Positions 61,201 to 64,000 of a stretch of DNA of 64,000 nucleotides are shown here, piece after piece; positions within the stretch are counted from its first letter, which is position 1; each line of letters opens with the position of its first letter. The position numbers and the translations under genes were made by a program. The stretch is from Trichostrongylus colubriformis (Eukaryota > Nematoda > Chromadorea > Rhabditida > Trichostrongylidae): contig OZ022256.1 in NCBI GenBank assembly GCA_963978905.1, forward strand, positions 9,531,501 to 9,595,500, in the 5' to 3' direction. The notes beneath the pieces are model-generated. The model worked only from the letters and a program-made list of their open reading frames with translations, did no database searches and was not told the origin of the DNA.

Positions 61201-63967
61201 TGGTACCATCTTGTAAAGCAAAGAAAGCTCTATCTGATGCATATATGCACACATTCTCCAATCTCGATGGTAGGCGAGGAAGAGATGATATCCAAAGTGC
61301 ACACTTATGCGAGTACTGCATTTGTGAGTCTTAAAAACGCAAAAAGTTGAGCGATCTGAAATAAAACTAGTACTATTCTGTAGAGCTGAAAAAGCTCTAT
61401 CGAAAACATATACACATACATTTTTTGGTCTCAATGGCAAACGAGAAAGGTGAGGTGCGCAAGTGCCATTTTTTTGCCTTCAGCTTACTTCATTTCCAAA
61501 CTTCGTAAATATTAGGTAGTCGAAGGAATCGAAAAACAGCTAGTACCATTTTGTAGAGCAAAAAAGCTCTATCGAAATCATATATGAGCTTCGTTGAAAG
61601 ATGAAGGAAACCATATCAAAAACGGGGTTTAAAAAAACCGCAAGGACTCATTCCCCAACCCAATATATTTATGTTGTATGTGCCCACCAAGCAGCGTATG
61701 CCCAGTTTCGCTGCGAAAAAACAAAACTCCGGCTGAGGTGAAGCACCTCGAAATAACGTCCTACAGGATGGGTCAGCCGAGGGGGCGCGTCCACCAAGGC
61801 TTCTTCTTCTCCTTAGCGCAAGTCCCGCGCCGTCGCGTCCACTAGGGCTCTAGGAGCAAGCATGCGGCAGTCACATGTTCAAAGACGCAGTGTGAAAAGT
61901 GAATCAATATTGGGCGCGAAAACTTGAATTGCTCTTTTCTCATTTACAGCTATTTCGACGTAGTCGGCGGGGATTTCAACGAGCTGCTGTTTTTCCAGTT
62001 TTTCGATTTCTGCATTGGGAAAAGGAAATTTCCCATTTCTTTTCGTGTATCTATTTATGTACTGTATCTATGTAGTAGAGTGATTTAAAAAGGAATCAGA
62101 GTCATGGAAACCCTGTGAACAATTCCTTCAAACAGTGTGAGTCGGTATGGCAGTAATATACAAGCAAGTTACAGTTTTAAGCATATAACCTGTGACATCA
62201 GCAGCTGCTTGAAAGAGGCCCTGACCTCCGTTCGCCCCAGAGGTGTTTCCTTTTAATTCTCCTTCTCGACTATCGAAGAAATAGTCTGGTTAGAGTCACT
62301 GAAAGCTTACCAGGAGCATCTGCAAGAGGCTTTGAAGGAAATGAGCACTCGCCATCTCCCCTGGACTGCTGCTTTTTATTCGTACAACAGCCGTAGTGCT
62401 TGAAAAATTCAAAGGGCCGCATGATCCCACAAATCCAGTGTCTTTGAAATGATTTGTTCTGATGAATTGCATTTTTAAGCTGGATGTGTTGAATCGGATT
62501 TTCTCGTCAACACCAAAACCCTCAAAACATGCTCGAGCTAAATTGGCCCTTGAAACAGGACTCAGTATGAGAGTAATTCAGGTGAGCACTTTTCTTGTGG
62601 TTTTCAATAGAAGCTTCATTCCTCAAGTGAGACGAGCAGTTACGCTTCCTTGTGCTATAGTATCTCAGCCTCAAGATAGAATGGAACGTTGATCGCTCCT
62701 TGTGAGATATGCCACCATTTAGCTTTTTTTTTCAAAACTTGAGATTTATCCGAATATCGGACCTAGATCACTTTATGCTAAGATTCAGCTGTGATGAAGA
62801 AATTCAAGTTGTATAGAGACCATGTTGCACATTTTTGCATTTGGCATATGTCCCTAACAAAAAGGGTCGTTCCTCGTCCACTGTGAGGACCACAGTCATA
62901 TGGATGCTGTCGCATTACCGTAGTGGCGCTTCTAACATCATGTACAGTTTTCGTTCACATTGGGCCACGTGAGCGCCATTATCATAATCGCAAGAGAATA
63001 TGTCATTAGGACAGAAAATTCGCTTTGCAGCGTTCCGTGTGCGGCGCGATGCTGCGAGCTATGCACGCCGTATTGGATGGGTCCTAAAGCGATGCGTGTT
63101 CTACGCCTCATTCTAGGTGTAATCGTTTCAGGGCTCAACCATTACGGCGCCAGTAACTCGCACTATCACGTCGCGCGTTAATGCGGTCACGCGAAATCGC
63201 TCTCCTAACGCCAAACTCCCGAGTTCAGAGTATCCACGCTTGACCTTGTAGTCGTGGCATCTGGTATAAACCACTGAACTGACTTGAAATATAACTAGCG
63301 TGTTCAGGTCAATGTCGGTGAGGGGGGAGACGCACCGCGTACAACATTCGTGTATTGCGTACCATTGCACCACGTGCACCTAACAGTACGCAAAAGGTCT
63401 GCCATGGCTTCAATTTCTAAGAGTGTAACAGCATTGGAGGCTTTTCACGTAATTAGGTAGAAAGTGTATTTTAGTCTGACGCCATATTGCGTCTCCCGAG
63501 CCCACACTGACCCGCTCAAACTTTTGCGATATTCGGACGCATATTTCAAAAAAAGAATGGATTTCATTGAATCCCTTCGAGCCCGTCAGCAGAAGTGTAG
63601 AGCGCAGCGCATCTGAAGGAAGAAATGGGGAAGAATCGAATTCTACTTACCCTTTTCTTACTTTCATGAACTTTTTGACAGGCCTAATTTGTTTCAGCAC
63701 TTGCAGGTATGGTTCCAAAATCGTCGCAGTAAGGAACGCCGATTAAAGCATTTATGCAACTACCTTCGACATTATGAACAACGAGGTCTTCTACCTCCAC
63801 CGATACAATTCACAAATGGCGGTACAGTACTTCATGGGAATATCATCCATCCATTAAAAATTCAGTTCAATCTTTCAGAAGGTGGCAGTACGTCGGATGC
63901 AACATCATTCAGTCAATACTTGAGTGGCATAGAAGGTCAATTCGACGAAGATGATGAAGAAGACTGA
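55210..63967 (+). CDS. mec-3: MEC-3 LIM-homeodomain transcription factor, 9 exons
   Basis: Nuclear transcription factor; in C. elegans MEC-3 pairs with the POU protein UNC-86 and specifies touch receptor neurons. Exons: 55210-55305, 55368-55418, 55526-55641, 55696-55768, 56049-56175, 59816-59907, 59960-60073, 62480-62581, 63707-63967; 343 aa against about 321 in C. elegans. LIM1 zinc ligands: C35, C38, H56, C59, C62, C65, C82, H85. LIM2: C95, C98, H118, C121, C124, C127, C148, H151. The homeodomain is 212-271, with RRGPRTTIKQNQ at its start and VWFQNRRSKERR in helix 3 (W259, N262). The C-terminus is acidic (DEDDEED). The start ATG is supported by N-terminal likeness to C. elegans MEC-3 (KPPLSAM, ESIGVD). 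Exon 6 (59816-59907) is the least certain, chosen because only the ATTTAG acceptor at 59815 keeps the frame open. Introns 5 (3.6 kb) and 7 (2.4 kb) are swollen by transposon debris. Confidence 0.96.
55875..55970. repeat. Family C arm, two tandem pieces, in mec-3 intron 4
   Basis: TCTAAGCCTAGAAAGGGAAG and TCTAAGCCTAGGAAGGGAAG lie about 36 bp apart, each followed by GAGCTC. The second copy continues into CATCGGTGGGAAGTTACG, matching the right arm of 41560-41825. Confidence 0.75.
57615..58250 (-). pseudogene. CR1/L2-like non-LTR reverse transcriptase C-terminus, in mec-3 intron 5
   Basis: Read on the minus strand, 58245 to about 57965 encodes the end of a reverse transcriptase, with SFETHINLTVRKA, then LLKLYKAYVLPALEYGS and IWSPYTRKD. 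After a frameshift it continues as RELKTLKLKTLLHRRVVNDL and a TRGRTGCLSL box. After a second shift near 57710 the tail APNDRIFRSKLNRLDLLP runs to a TAA at 57615. This is the conserved C-terminal pattern of CR1/L2-type ORF2 proteins. An in-frame stop just upstream of 58245 marks decay. It is a 5'-truncated dead copy, antisense to mec-3. Confidence 0.85.
59174..59592. mobile_element. MITE family A, full copy in mec-3 intron 5
   Basis: About 420 bp with inverted arms of about 90 bp. The left arm begins near GAAATCGTGCACGG and runs through GGGCTGCATGCAAA; the right arm mirrors it through AAACTTTGCATGTGGCCC to GTGCACGA-like ends. The interior is GC-rich. It shares arms and interior with the copy at 33359-33760 and with the partial copies listed separately. 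No coding capacity. Confidence 0.8.
60268..61663. mobile_element. 1.4-kb mariner-type foldback element in mec-3 intron 7
   Basis: Near-perfect palindrome. The ends are TTGGGTTGGGGAATAAGTCC and its complement, mariner-like, flanked by TA on both sides (60266-60267 and 61664-61665). Arms of about 680 bp meet at a loop near 60970-60980. Each arm carries four related modules with a mini-hairpin of the form GATAGAGC-T-run-GCTCTAC, at 60380, 60550, 60718 and 60864 on the left and mirrored near 61068, 61216, 61381 and 61554 on the right. The left tip is duplicated in tandem (60268 and 60294). There is no coding capacity, so it would move only with a transposase supplied in trans. Confidence 0.9.
61895..62060. 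mobile_element. MITE family A fragment in mec-3 intron 7
   Basis: Inverted relative to 7545-7935: it holds TTGGGCGCGAAAACTTG, then TTTTTCGATTTCTGC and TTTCTTTTCGTGT, the reverse complement of the left-half signature. One arm is missing. Confidence 0.55.
63030..63135 (+). repeat. Family E fragment in mec-3 intron 8
   Basis: Keeps GTGTGCGGCGCGATGCTGCG, AGCTATGCACGCCG and GATGGGTCCTAAAGCGATGC, matching the interior of 2090-2357. No inverted ends. Confidence 0.5.
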
Positions 63968-64000
63968 ACGCCTCCTGTAGAGCTCGAAATCCTAGTGGGA

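Noticed and set aside
1..64000. CRISPR arrays, operons, spliced-leader RNA, rRNA or snRNA genes
   Set aside because: I looked for regular short spacers, SL1-type leader sequence and conserved snRNA words and found none.

Overview
The window is nuclear DNA of a nematode, most likely a clade V strongylid such as a hookworm. The evidence is compact introns (54 and 66 nt among them) with TTTCAG-type acceptors, a LIM-homeodomain gene whose homeodomain closely matches C. elegans MEC-3 as remembered, and dense Tc1/mariner-type debris. No bacterial features are present. Species-level placement is inference.

Only two host genes can be supported, both on the + strand in the right-hand third. At 42150-47179 lies a 13-exon gene for a GlcNAc-transferase II (MGAT2; C. 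elegans gly-20), a Golgi enzyme of complex N-glycan synthesis, predicted 529 aa. At 55210-63967 lies a 9-exon mec-3 orthologue, predicted 343 aa, with two complete LIM domains and a homeodomain; in C. elegans this factor specifies touch receptor neurons. All exon joins keep frame and phase. The two genes have no evident functional link, and the 8 kb between them holds only repeats and unassigned DNA.

The left 42 kb has no host gene that I can recognise. It is a mosaic of decayed transposons: a deleted mariner transposase (11.9-12.7 kb), an inverted duplication of a second mariner 3' end (29.0-29.7 kb), a Tc1-like element nested in a larger terminal-inverted-repeat element (20.0-22.2 kb), a 5'-truncated non-LTR retrotransposon with its empty site preserved next door (38.7-39.1 kb), several MITE or foldback families each with two to eight copies here, and a tRNA-derived SINE-like family. 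The same families occur inside introns of both host genes.

The most striking structure is a 1.4 kb near-palindrome at 60268-61663, inside the mec-3 intron that splits the homeodomain. Each arm of about 680 bp is built from four repeats of about 145-170 bp, and each repeat carries its own small hairpin. It should fold into a very long hairpin in mec-3 pre-mRNA.
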